12,357 nt of DNA, taken from the NCBI GenBank assembly GCA_002508545.1, contig DAVH01000036.1, positions 1-12,357 of the forward strand, given 5' to 3'. Under the pieces are notes generated by a model, which made no database searches, was not told the DNA's origin, and saw nothing but the letters and a program-made list of their open reading frames with translations. Position 1 is the first letter of the stretch. The number at the start of each line of letters is the position of its first letter. This document shows positions 5,061 through 12,316 of this stretch, in pieces. This stretch comes from Methanomassiliicoccus sp. UBA6 (lineage in GTDB: Archaea; Thermoplasmatota; Thermoplasmata; Methanomassiliicoccales; Methanomassiliicoccaceae). The translations under genes and the position numbers were made by a program.

Positions 5061-5846
5061 TCAGAATCCCGCGTCCTTCATGGTCCGGGGGCAGGCGCAT
5101 ACGGCCCTCTGGACCGGGATCGCGGGAAGGGTGGCGGCGATGAGCTTCTGCACCTTCTCCACGTTCTCCTCCATCACCCTGAGGACGGTGGCGAGGTCCA
5201 CCGGCTCGTCCGCCCACACGTCGTAATCGGTGATGGTCGCCAGGGAGGTGTAGCACATGTCCATCTCCTTCGCCAGCTGGCACTCGGGGACCAGGGTCAT
5301 GCCGATGATGTCCGCGAACTGGCGGTACATCCTCGATTCCGCCCGGGTCGAGAACCGGGGGCCCTCGATGCACACATAGGTGCCGCCCACGTGGTGGGGT
5401 ATGCCGAGGCGCTTGGCCTCCGCGGCGAACAGGGCGTTCATCTCCTCGCAGAAGGGATCGGCCATAGAGATGTGGACGGTCTTGGCGCCATCGTAGAAGG
5501 TGTACTTCCGACCCCGGGTCTGATCGATGAACTGGTCGACGATGACCAGGTCCCCGGGCTTGTACTCCTCCTTGAGGGAGCCGACCGCGCAGGGCGAGAT
5601 GATGCGCTCCACCCCCAGCTGCTTCAGCGCCCAGATGTTCGCGCGATAGTTCACCATGTGCGGCGGCAACGCGTGACCGCTGCCATGGCGGGACAGGAAC
5701 GCCACCTCCGAGCCGCCGAGCTTCCCGACCAGGATGGGGTCGGAGGGCGCCCCGTAGGGGGTGGACATCGTCACCCGGTCCAGGATATCGAACGTCTTGG
5801 GGTCATACACTCCGGTTCCGCCGATGATGCCAATGCGTGGTGCCAT
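5061..5846 (-). CDS. mtnP: S-methyl-5'-thioadenosine phosphorylase (MTAP/MTIP family)
   Basis: A trimeric purine-nucleoside-phosphorylase family enzyme that cleaves methylthioadenosine (or methylthioinosine) with phosphate to the base and 5-methylthioribose 1-phosphate, a methionine-salvage step. The 261-aa protein follows human MTAP closely: IGIIGGTGVYD, phosphate-binding SRHGSGH, PHMVNYRANIWAL, GSLKEEYKPGDLVIVDQF, TFYDGAK, IEGPRFSTRAES, GMTLVPECQLAKEMDMCY and TDYDVW. TDYD is the adenine-recognition segment in MTAP, which favours adenosine-type substrates; some archaeal relatives prefer methylthioinosine, so specificity is not certain. I place the start at the ATG at 5846, not the GTG at 5864: a TATA-like box at 5870-5875 puts the transcript start near 5847, making the mRNA leaderless and leaving the GTG untranscribed. 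It is a single gene with its own terminator, divergent from the flavin-reductase gene. Confidence 0.94.
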   Translation of the reverse strand: MAPRIGIIGGTGVYDPKTFDILDRVTMSTPYGAPSDPILVGKLGGSEVAFLSRHGSGHALPPHMVNYRANIWALKQLGVERIISPCAVGSLKEEYKPGDLVIVDQFIDQTRGRKYTFYDGAKTVHISMADPFCEEMNALFAAEAKRLGIPHHVGGTYVCIEGPRFSTRAESRMYRQFADIIGMTLVPECQLAKEMDMCYTSLATITDYDVWADEPVDLATVLRVMEENVEKVQKLIAATLPAIPVQRAVCACPRTMKDAGF

Positions 5847-5867
5847 ATGCGCCGGTATCTTCACCTG

Positions 5868-5878
5868 TAGATAAATCG
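5868..5878 (-). promoter_or_regulatory. TATA-like box for mtnP
   Basis: The minus strand reads ATTTATCTAC (TTTATC at 5875-5870). It is centred about 27 bases before the ATG at 5846, again the geometry of a leaderless gene. Confidence 0.5.
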
Positions 5879-5909
5879 ATGCTCCCGGGGACGAAGGATG
5901 AATGCGAGC

Positions 5910-5919
5910 CTTTTTTATT
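5910..5919 (+). promoter_or_regulatory. TATA-like box for the flavin-reductase/aminotransferase operon
   Basis: CTTTTTTATT, centred about 32 bases before the ATG at 5947, predicts a start near 5940 and a very short leader. The divergent mtnP box lies 35-40 bases away, so the two promoters occupy one 100-base region. Confidence 0.45.
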
Positions 5920-5946
5920 CGGTTCCATCATCCCTGGCAGAGGAGC

Positions 5947-6468
5947 ATGACGGTCAAGACGGAGATGAACCCGGTCCGGGGGATCAGGACCTTCCCAGCC
6001 TTCCCTGTAGTTCTGGCTGTGGTGGGAAAGGAGGAGAAGAACATCATCACCTTGGCCCTGGTGCACGTCTTCTCGTTCAACCCTCCGCTCATCGGGATCG
6101 GGGTCATGCCGTCGCGCTACAGCCACGAGCTGCTGCACCGCTCGCCGGACTTCAGCATCAACATTCCGGGCAAGGAGCTGGTGGAGGAGGTCATCTTCTG
6201 CGGGGAGCGGTCCGGGAAGGAGCTTAACAAGTTCGAGGAGACCGGGCTCACCCCAGCGCCGGGGAAGAGGATCGACTCCCCGGTGATCGAGGAGTGCATA
6301 GTGAACCTCGAGTGCCGGAAGGTCCAGACCTTCGACACCGGGGACCATACCTGGTTCGTCGGAGAGGTGGTGTGCGCGCAGACGGTGGAGAACTTCGACC
6401 GGGAGCGGGCGCTCATCTACTGGGCGGGAGAGTTCCGCACCCTCGGAGAGATCATCAGGGGACGATGA
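5947..6468 (+). CDS. Flavin reductase-like domain protein (FMN-binding, flavoredoxin type)
   Basis: A 173-aa protein of the flavin reductase-like / FMN-binding split-barrel family. Visible family features are the N-terminal strand FPAFPVVLAVVG, then NIITLALVHVFSFNPPLIGIGV, SRYSHELLHRSPDFSINIPG, CGERSGKELNKFEETGLTP, and a late IEECIVNLECRKV strand followed by HTWFVGEVV. Members bind FMN and act as flavin:NAD(P)H reductases or as electron carriers (flavoredoxin); which role applies cannot be told from sequence. The ATG at 5947 fits the family N-terminus. An open in-frame extension back to 5902 spans the TATA-like box and is rejected. Its stop overlaps the next start (ATGA), so the two are translationally coupled. 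The context does not indicate a partner protein. Confidence 0.87.
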   Translation: MTVKTEMNPVRGIRTFPAFPVVLAVVGKEEKNIITLALVHVFSFNPPLIGIGVMPSRYSHELLHRSPDFSINIPGKELVEEVIFCGERSGKELNKFEETGLTPAPGKRIDSPVIEECIVNLECRKVQTFDTGDHTWFVGEVVCAQTVENFDRERALIYWAGEFRTLGEIIRGR

Positions 6469-7541
6469 TCAGCTTTTGCAGCGATCCCCTTGAGGAGTGG
6501 GCCCTGCACTGCCAGGAGCGGAAGGCGAGAATATCGCTGGACAGCAGCGGGGCGGTCCCGCCGTTCGGGGACGCTAGTTGGAAGGAGGTATCGTTCGCTC
6601 CGTCCAACGACGAGGCCGGGGCGGAGGCCAGGCTCAAGGAGGAGCTGGCCCGGGCGTACCACGTGGACGAGGACATGATCGCCCTGACTCAGGGGGCGCA
6701 GCACGCCACCTTCCTGTATTTCATCACCCACCTGCGCCCCGGGGACCTGGCCGGGGTCGAGAACCCCACCTTCATGCCCATCCGCCGGCAGGCGGGGTCG
6801 GTGTGCGAGGTGCGGACCATCGACCGCTCCCCCGCGGCCTCCTACCGCCCGTCCGAGGAGCAGCTGGAGGACGTCCTGGCGAAGGGGGCGAAGGCGCTAG
6901 CGCTGACCAACCTGCACAATCCGTCCGGGGCGGCCCTGGACACCGAGAGGATGGCGCGGATCGTCGAGCAGGCCGGCCGGAAGGGAGCGACGGTACTCTG
7001 CGACGAGGTGTACCGGGAGATGGCCTACGGCCAGGTGCCCAAGGGCGCGTACGAGCTGGGGGAGAGCGCGGTCTCGGTCTCCAGCGTCACCAAGCTGAAC
7101 GGGCTGCGGGGCCTCCGCATCGGCTGGCTCATCGGTCCGCCGGCCATCGCGAGGCGAGTGGAGGCGGCGAGGCTGTATACCTCCTACCGGCTCCCGCCGC
7201 TCTCCTGCCATTACGCCGCGGAGGCGGTCAAGCGGCGAGAATGGTTCAGGGAGCGGGCGCTGCGGACCGCTAGCGAGAACCTTCCCGCTCTCAGGGAGTG
7301 GGCGGAGCGGGAGGACCGCGTCGCCTGCCGGATGCCCGACGGGGCGCTGATGGCCCACATACGGCTTCCTCCGGGGACCGATGACCTCGAGCTCGGCGAG
7401 AGGCTCCTGGACCGCGGGGTGGCGGTCGGACCGGGCCGGTACTGGGGAGCGCCAGGGACCATCAGGGCCACCTTCTCATGCTCCCGCGCCGACCTGGAGG
7501 CGGGGCTGGAAGCGATATCGGCCGCGCTGGACGCGCTCTAG
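6465..7541 (+). CDS. PLP-dependent aminotransferase, class I/II
   Basis: A fold-type I aminotransferase of 358 aa, shorter than the usual 380-400. Key residues by motif: TQGAQHATFLY (75-85, cofactor phosphate loop), NLHNPSG with N152, DEVYREM with D180 and Y183, and SSVTKLNGLRGLRIGW with the PLP-binding lysine K210 and R218. The C-terminal IRATFSC segment supplies the likely substrate-carboxylate arginine. Overall it resembles the aspartate/aromatic aminotransferase group, but the amino donor and acceptor cannot be assigned. Its position tail to tail with prephenate dehydratase makes an aromatic role possible, though it is on the opposite strand and coupled to a flavin-reductase-like gene. 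The start at 6465 is set by the ATGA overlap; the open frame upstream lies inside the flavin-reductase gene. The stop is 9 bases from the pheA stop. Confidence 0.92.
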   Translation: MISFCSDPLEEWALHCQERKARISLDSSGAVPPFGDASWKEVSFAPSNDEAGAEARLKEELARAYHVDEDMIALTQGAQHATFLYFITHLRPGDLAGVENPTFMPIRRQAGSVCEVRTIDRSPAASYRPSEEQLEDVLAKGAKALALTNLHNPSGAALDTERMARIVEQAGRKGATVLCDEVYREMAYGQVPKGAYELGESAVSVSSVTKLNGLRGLRIGWLIGPPAIARRVEAARLYTSYRLPPLSCHYAAEAVKRREWFRERALRTASENLPALREWAEREDRVACRMPDGALMAHIRLPPGTDDLELGERLLDRGVAVGPGRYWGAPGTIRATFSCSRADLEAGLEAISAALDAL

Positions 7542-7550
7542 CCCACTTGC

Positions 7551-8378
7551 TCAGTCGGTCAGGGGCCGGGCGCGGGGGTAGGAGCCCAGCACCTTGACGA
7601 AGACGGCGCGGCGGACCAGGTCGGTCAGCGCCTCGGCCACCTTGGGATCGTTCACGTGGCCGTCGATGTCCACGAAGAACACGTACTCCCACGGCTTCCC
7701 CTTCCGCGGGCGGGACTCGACCTTGGTCATGTTGATCCCGCGGCCGGCGAAGCACCCCATGGCCTCGTAGAGCGCCCCTGGCACGTTGCGGGTGGCGAAC
7801 GCCAGGGAGGTCTTGTCCCCGTGCTCCAGCAGGCGGGACGACCGCTGCAGGGCGAAGAACCGGGTGAAGTTGTCGTCGCTGCTCTGGATGCCTTCTCTCA
7901 GCACCTTCATGCCGTACACCCCGGCGGCCCGGCGGGAGGCGATGGCCGCCTCCTCCTTGAGGCCGTGGTCGCGGACGATGCGGACCGAGCCCGCGGTGTC
8001 GAACGCCGGTATCTTCTCCCACTGCGGATACTTGGCCAGGAAGCTCCGGCACTGGCCGAGCGCCTGGGGGTGGGAGTACACCCGCCTGATGTCCTCCAGC
8101 TCCGCCTCGGGATGGACGATCAGGCAGTGCACCACCGGCACGAGGACCTCGCCCACGATCACCAGGTCGTTCTCCAGCAGCAGGTCGTTCACCGCCGCCA
8201 CGGTGCCCTCGAGGGAGTTCTCCACCGGGACGATGCCGTACTCCGCCTCGCCCCTCTCCACCGCCCGGAAGACGCTCTCGAAGTCCGGGCAGGGCATCGT
8301 GCCCATCCCCGGGAAGAACGACGCCGAGGCGTCCTCGGAGAACGCCCCCTGAACTCCCTGGAAAGCGACTCTGGCCAT
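7551..8378 (-). CDS. pheA: Prephenate dehydratase with ACT domain
   Basis: Converts prephenate to phenylpyruvate in phenylalanine biosynthesis. It is a monofunctional 275-aa protein, typical for the family. The catalytic domain has FQGVQGAFSE at 6-15, VPVENSLEGTV at 50-60, SHPQALGQC at 102-110, DTAGS at 127-131 and the catalytic TRF at 172-174. The ACT domain has GALY at 201-204 and ESRP at 221-224, the two motifs known to form the phenylalanine-binding allosteric site, so feedback inhibition by phenylalanine is expected. There is no chorismate mutase domain. It is the last gene of the minus-strand operon: the aspartokinase stop is 4 bases upstream of the ATG at 8378, and no strong ribosome-binding site is seen, so coupling to the upstream gene is likely. 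Confidence 0.97.
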   Translation of the reverse strand: MARVAFQGVQGAFSEDASASFFPGMGTMPCPDFESVFRAVERGEAEYGIVPVENSLEGTVAAVNDLLLENDLVIVGEVLVPVVHCLIVHPEAELEDIRRVYSHPQALGQCRSFLAKYPQWEKIPAFDTAGSVRIVRDHGLKEEAAIASRRAAGVYGMKVLREGIQSSDDNFTRFFALQRSSRLLEHGDKTSLAFATRNVPGALYEAMGCFAGRGINMTKVESRPRKGKPWEYVFFVDIDGHVNDPKVAEALTDLVRRAVFVKVLGSYPRARPLTD

Positions 8379-8382
8379 ATGG

Positions 8383-9750
8383 TCAACCGCCGAAGAACTC
8401 CTGGTGTATGGTCTTGGTGGTCTTCTCCAGGTCCTTGCGCTTGACGGTGAAGGTGAGCGCCACGGTGGATGCGCCGGCGGATATGAGGCTGACGTTGACG
8501 CCGTTGCTGGCGACGATGCTGAAGACCTTGCCGGCGATGCCCTCCTTCTGCCCCAGGCCCTCTCCCACCAGGCACAGCAGGGCGACGTCGCGCACCGACT
8601 CGACGCGGTCCACCACGCCCTTCTTGGCCTCGCCCATCACCTTCTCCGCGCGCTTCAGGTCCCGCTCCTCGATGAGCATGGACACGCAGGTCTGCGAGGT
8701 CGCCGCCGAGTACACCACGATGCCCGCGTCGGACAGCATGGTCGACATCTCGGACATGACCCCGGACTTCGAGCCGAGGCCGGCGCCGTAGACCTTGATC
8801 ATGGCCATGTTCGGCATGCTGGATATGCTCTTGATGGTCCGGTTGCCCTCCACTCCCTTGGGATTGATGGCGGTGCCCTCGTAGTTCGGCTTGAACACGT
8901 TCTTCACCCTGATGGTGATCCCCTTGGCCCTCGCCGGCTCCACCGTGCGGGGGTGCAGCACCTTGGCCCCGAAGTACGACAGCTCGGCCGCCTCCTCGTA
9001 GGAGAGCTGGCCGATGGGCACCGCCTCGCGCACCACCTTGGGGTCGGCGGACATGAACCCGTCGACGTCCTTCCAGATCTCCAGGCTGTCGGCGTCGATG
9101 GCGTTGGCTATGACGCTGGCGCTGTAGTCCGTGCCGTTGCGCCCCAGGAGGGTGATATAGCCCTCGGTGGTCTTCCCGAAGAAGCCGGTGACCACTGGGG
9201 TCTCCTGGCGCTTGAACATCTCGTAGATCTTGGGGGCGATGTTGCTACGGGTGTTCTCCATGTCCACCGTGGCCGAGCCGAAGGTGCCGTCGGTGATGAT
9301 CCCCAGCTCATCGGCCTCCACCGGGACCGCGTTCACCCCCATCTCCTGCAGCATCGCGGACATCACGATCACGCTCATCCGCTCCCCGAACGACTGGACC
9401 AGGTCCCTGGTCCTCGGCGTCAGCTCCTCGAGGTAGATGATGCCGTAGAGGATGCGCTCCAGGCGGACGAGCTGGGCGGAGAGCTGGCTCACCGCGGTCT
9501 GCTTGACGTCCATGCTTCCGGCCACCTCGGTCAGCAGTCTGAGGTGGCGGTCCCGCAGCGTCCTTATGAACTGCTGGACCTCCTCCTCCCGCCGCACCTT
9601 GGACATGAAGTCCAGGAGGGAATCGGTGATGCCGTGGATCGCCGAGACCACGATGACCTTCTCCTCGCTGTCAGAGGCGATGATCTCGCCCACGCTCGTC
9701 ATGCTGGCCCCGTCCTTCAGCGAGGACCCCCCGAACTTGAGGACCTTCAT
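8383..9750 (-). CDS. lysC: Aspartate kinase, monofunctional with C-terminal ACT domains
   Basis: Phosphorylates aspartate, the first step to threonine, methionine and lysine. The protein is 455 aa. The kinase domain opens with KVLKFGGSSLKDG (2-14), followed by SAIHGITDS (36-44), SFGERMS (120-126), GRNGTDYSAS (203-212, nucleotide/aspartate-binding loop) and KDVDGFMSADPK (227-238); YFGAKVLHPRT lies near 259-269. The C-terminal third carries two ACT repeats (about 317-380 and 390-450), so allosteric control by an end product is expected, though which one is not readable. The frame stays open far upstream, but the ATG at 9750 gives the family N-terminus, overlaps the PHP stop (ATGA) and has GGAGGG 10 bases upstream. 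No other lysine, threonine or methionine genes are in the window. The symbol is generic for this class. Confidence 0.97.
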   Translation of the reverse strand: MKVLKFGGSSLKDGASMTSVGEIIASDSEEKVIVVSAIHGITDSLLDFMSKVRREEEVQQFIRTLRDRHLRLLTEVAGSMDVKQTAVSQLSAQLVRLERILYGIIYLEELTPRTRDLVQSFGERMSVIVMSAMLQEMGVNAVPVEADELGIITDGTFGSATVDMENTRSNIAPKIYEMFKRQETPVVTGFFGKTTEGYITLLGRNGTDYSASVIANAIDADSLEIWKDVDGFMSADPKVVREAVPIGQLSYEEAAELSYFGAKVLHPRTVEPARAKGITIRVKNVFKPNYEGTAINPKGVEGNRTIKSISSMPNMAMIKVYGAGLGSKSGVMSEMSTMLSDAGIVVYSAATSQTCVSMLIEERDLKRAEKVMGEAKKGVVDRVESVRDVALLCLVGEGLGQKEGIAGKVFSIVASNGVNVSLISAGASTVALTFTVKRKDLEKTTKTIHQEFFGG

Positions 9751-10406
9751 CCCTTCCTGACCCTCCGTATGATATCCTTGGGAATGCGATGGACGCAGAT
9801 CTCGGCCTCGTCCCGGGTCAGCCCCGCGCCCATGGCTATGTGGATCGCCCGCTCCTCGCTGATGAGGTCCCCGGGCGAGTGGGTGTCGGTGTTCACCACC
9901 ATCTTGGCGTCGACCTTGCGGGCCATGCGCACCACGTGCCCGTTGGTGAGCGCATGCGACGGCCTGGAGGTGATCTCCAGCACCACGCCGTTGTCCGCTG
10001 CCGCCTGGGCGTCCTCCATGGTGATGAAGCCCGGGTGCGCTAGGATGTTGACGTCCGGGTTGTTCACCGCGGCGCGGTTGGTCCCCTTCTCCACCGGCTC
10101 CGAGATGGTCTCGCCATGCACGACGATGATCTCCGCCCCCGCCTTGCGGGCGTGCTTGACCACCGCGTCCATCTTGGCGGCCGGGATGTGCGTGAGCTCC
10201 ACCCCCACCAGCATGTCCAGCCCCCACTCCCTGGCCAGGGGGACGTCCTTCCTGGTCTCCTTGATGAGCCGCTCGATGTTGCTCGGGTCCGCGTGGTCGG
10301 TGACCGCTATCGCCTCGTGCTTCATCACCACGGCCCGCCTCGCCAGCTCGATCGGCAGCAGCTCGCCGTCGCTCTGCAGCGTGTGCATGTGAAGGTCTAT
10401 CCTCAT
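9747..10406 (-). CDS. PHP-domain phosphoesterase, probable histidinol-phosphate phosphatase
   Basis: A 219-aa PHP-fold metal-dependent phosphoesterase. The complete set of metal ligands is visible: H6 and H8 (DLHMHT), D13, H38 (VTDHAD), E70 (GVELTH), H97 (VVHGET), H124 (LAHPG), D174 and H176 (NTDTHS). The sequence matches the archaeal group usually annotated as histidinol-phosphate-phosphatase-domain proteins. No other candidate for histidinol-phosphate dephosphorylation lies in this operon, and this gene follows hisIE directly with an ATGA overlap and a good AAGGGGG site 7 bases before the ATG. Function is inferred from family and context; coupling to aspartokinase downstream leaves other substrates possible. 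Confidence 0.85.
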   Translation of the reverse strand: MRIDLHMHTLQSDGELLPIELARRAVVMKHEAIAVTDHADPSNIERLIKETRKDVPLAREWGLDMLVGVELTHIPAAKMDAVVKHARKAGAEIIVVHGETISEPVEKGTNRAAVNNPDVNILAHPGFITMEDAQAAADNGVVLEITSRPSHALTNGHVVRMARKVDAKMVVNTDTHSPGDLISEERAIHIAMGAGLTRDEAEICVHRIPKDIIRRVRKG

Positions 10407-11017
10407 TTCTTAACCCCCTTGTGCCTGTCGGACAGCTTCCTGAACACCTCGCTCAAGGGGAGGTCGAGGTACTCGTACAGGACCATCTGGTGGTAGATCA
10501 GGTCCGCCGCCTCCCAGATCTCGCCGTTGCGGTCCTTGCCCTTTCCGGCGATCGCGAGCTCTCCGGCCTCCTCCACCACCTTCTTGAGGACCTTGTCCTC
10601 GTTGGACAGCAGCTGGTTGGTGTAGCTGCCCTCCTTGGGGTTCTCCTTGCGGTCGCGGATGATCCTCCTCAGCTCCGGGATGATGGCCGCGGTGCCTCCC
10701 AGGTCACCGTACAGCACCTGGTCGAAGCAGGACGGTCGGTCGAGGTGGCAGGCGTTGCCGGTCTGCCTGACCCTTATGAGCAAGGTATCGTTGTCGCAAT
10801 CGGTCTGGATGCTCACCACGTCCTGCACGTGGCCGGACTCCTCGCCCTTCATCCACAGCCTCTGCCGGGACCGGGACCAGAAGTGGGTGCGGCCGGTGGA
10901 CAGCGTGAGGTCGTACGACTCCTGGTTCATCCAGGCCATCATCAGCACCTCGTTGGTCTCCGCGTCCTGCACGATCGCTGGGATGAGGCCGTCGGCGTTG
11001 AACTTCAGCGGGGTCAT
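10403..11017 (-). CDS. hisIE: Bifunctional phosphoribosyl-AMP cyclohydrolase / phosphoribosyl-ATP pyrophosphatase
   Basis: Carries out the second and third steps of histidine synthesis. The protein is 204 aa with both domains. HisI domain (1 to about 112): VLMMAWMN at 24-31, FWSRSRQRLWMKGEESGH at 46-63, and DCDND at 73-77, with zinc cysteines C74, C90 and C97 spaced 16 and 7 residues apart, exactly as in the Methanothermobacter enzyme (C93, C109, C116). D73, D75 and D77 are the likely magnesium ligands. HisE domain (about 115-204): GSYTNQLL, KVVEEAGELAIAGK at 146-159 and WEAADLIYHQMV at 168-179, an all-alpha MazG-like pyrophosphatase. The ATG at 11017 overlaps the hisF stop (ATGA), and a GGGGGGTG site lies 8-9 bases upstream. 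Confidence 0.97.
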   Translation of the reverse strand: MTPLKFNADGLIPAIVQDAETNEVLMMAWMNQESYDLTLSTGRTHFWSRSRQRLWMKGEESGHVQDVVSIQTDCDNDTLLIRVRQTGNACHLDRPSCFDQVLYGDLGGTAAIIPELRRIIRDRKENPKEGSYTNQLLSNEDKVLKKVVEEAGELAIAGKGKDRNGEIWEAADLIYHQMVLYEYLDLPLSEVFRKLSDRHKGVKK

Positions 11018-11766
11018 CGCACCAGCACCCCCCTGTCCGCGAGGTACTTCTTCACGTCCCCGACGGTGTAGGTGCCGTAGTGGAAGATCGACGCCGCCAG
11101 CGCGGCCGAGGCGTTGGTCTGCTCGAACACCTGGTAGATGTGCTCCGGGCTGCCGCAGCCGCCGGAGGCGATGACCGGAATGTCCACGCTGTCGGCGACC
11201 AGCTGCGTGAGCTTGATGTCGTACCCGCTGGTGGTGCCGTCGGCGTCCATGCTGGTGAGCAGGATCTCCCCGGCCCCGCGGTCCTGCGCCTCATAGGCCC
11301 AGTCGGCGGCGTCCAGCTCGGTTCGCTGCCTGCCGCCGTGGGTGTAGACCTTCCAGCAGCGGCCCTCACGCTTGGCGTCGATCGCGACCACCACGCACTG
11401 GCTGCCGAAGTCGCGGGCGCAGGTGGTGATGAGCGTGGGATCGTGGACCGCGGCGGTGTTGACCGAGACCTTGTCCGCTCCAGCGTTGAGCGCGAGGCGC
11501 ATGTCCTCCCTGGTCCGCACGCCCCCGCCCACGGTGAGCGGAACGAAGAGACCCTCTGCCGTCCTCTCCACCACCTCCAGCAGCGTCTTGCGGGCATCGG
11601 ACGAGGCGGTGATGTCCAGGAAGACGATCTCGTCGGCGCCCTGCTTCTCGTACTCCACGGCCATGTCCGGAGGGTAGCCCACGCCCTCGAGGTTCTGGAA
11701 CTTGACGCCCTTGACCACCCGGCCCTCGGTGACGTCCAGGCATGGGATGATGCGCTTGGTTAGCAC
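11014..11766 (-). CDS. hisF: Imidazole glycerol phosphate synthase cyclase subunit
   Basis: The cyclase half of the HisF-HisH complex; it uses ammonia from HisH glutaminase to convert PRFAR to imidazole glycerol phosphate and AICAR. It is 250 aa, a (beta/alpha)8 barrel. Family motifs are intact: LTKRIIPCLDV with catalytic D11, GRVVKGVKF, VGGGVRT at 79-85, VAIDAKR with catalytic D130, and SMDADGTTSGYD at 172-183. Both aspartates fall at the same numbers as in the Thermotoga enzyme. The start is a GTG at 11766, one base after the hisB stop, with GGAG 8 bases upstream; no ATG gives the right N-terminus. The glutaminase partner hisH is not in the window and is presumably elsewhere or further upstream. 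Confidence 0.98.
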   Translation of the reverse strand: MLTKRIIPCLDVTEGRVVKGVKFQNLEGVGYPPDMAVEYEKQGADEIVFLDITASSDARKTLLEVVERTAEGLFVPLTVGGGVRTREDMRLALNAGADKVSVNTAAVHDPTLITTCARDFGSQCVVVAIDAKREGRCWKVYTHGGRQRTELDAADWAYEAQDRGAGEILLTSMDADGTTSGYDIKLTQLVADSVDIPVIASGGCGSPEHIYQVFEQTNASAALAASIFHYGTYTVGDVKKYLADRGVLVR

Positions 11767-11767
11767 G

Positions 11768-12316
11768 CTATCCGCTCCTGAACCGCACCGCGTCCTTGGT
11801 GCTCAGCACGTTCTCCCGAGGCACGATCGCCTTCCGCAGCGCGGAGCCCAGGGCCTTGAACGTCGCCTCCACGATGTGGTGGTCGTCGAACCCTCGGTCG
11901 ATGATGACGTGTAGCGTGATGCCGGAGGACATCGCGAAGGAGCGGAGGAAGTGCGCGTAGAGCGTGTCAGGGCAGTCGGCGTCGCAGTACGGCCGGTCCA
12001 CGATATCTAACGCCACGGTCACCAGCGCATCGTCCATGGGCACCATGGCCGAGGCTATGCGGTCCACCGGCACGTCGCCCAGCGCCTGCCGGAAGGCAGC
12101 GCCCAGGGCGATGGCGACATCCTCCACCAGGTGGTGAGGGTTGTCCCCGCTCGCGTCCATGGTCAGGTCCATCGAGGCGTACCGGGCGAAGGTCTCCAGC
12201 ATGTGCCGGAGGAACTGGTCGTCGACCGTGACCTTGGACCTCCCGGCGCCGTCGAGGTTCAGGGAGAGCGTGATCGTCGTCTCCTTGGTCTTGCGGCTCA
12301 CCTTCGCTTCCCTCAT
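11768..12316 (-). CDS. hisB: Imidazoleglycerol-phosphate dehydratase, shortened variant
   Basis: Dehydrates imidazole glycerol phosphate to imidazole acetol phosphate. The start is the ATG at 12316, not the GTG at 12325: GGAGGAGGTG ends 8-9 bases before it, and its ATGA overlaps the upstream hisA stop. The protein is 182 aa; the family is usually 190-200. Family marks: KVSRKTKETTI, FLRHMLETFAR (35-45), HHLVED (61-66), VPMDDALVTVALDI (92-105), FDDHHIVEATFK (143-154) and a C-terminal LSTKDAVRF. The two HHxxE manganese-binding motifs are kept (H61-H62-E65 and H146-H147-E150). Differences from the common form are R37 in place of Asp in FLDHM, a shortened GD-N-P-HH stretch where GDxxIDDHHTVED is usual, VDRPY for SGRPY, and about 10 residues missing after it. 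The protein is probably active because the metal ligands remain. Confidence 0.92.
   Translation of the reverse strand: MREAKVSRKTKETTITLSLNLDGAGRSKVTVDDQFLRHMLETFARYASMDLTMDASGDNPHHLVEDVAIALGAAFRQALGDVPVDRIASAMVPMDDALVTVALDIVDRPYCDADCPDTLYAHFLRSFAMSSGITLHVIIDRGFDDHHIVEATFKALGSALRKAIVPRENVLSTKDAVRFRSG

Noticed and set aside
6294..6464. N-terminal extension of the aminotransferase
   Set aside because: Inside the flavin-reductase gene; the ATGA overlap sets the start at 6465.
9751..10227. N-terminal extension of aspartokinase
   Set aside because: Lies entirely inside the PHP gene in another frame; the family N-terminus KFGGSS begins right after the ATG at 9750.
8404..10392. 662-codon open frame on the plus strand, antisense to lysC and the PHP gene
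   Set aside because: It mirrors strong minus-strand genes with complete family motifs; long antisense frames are common in GC-rich DNA. Its translation is rich in Asp, His, Gly and Leu repeats with no recognisable domain.
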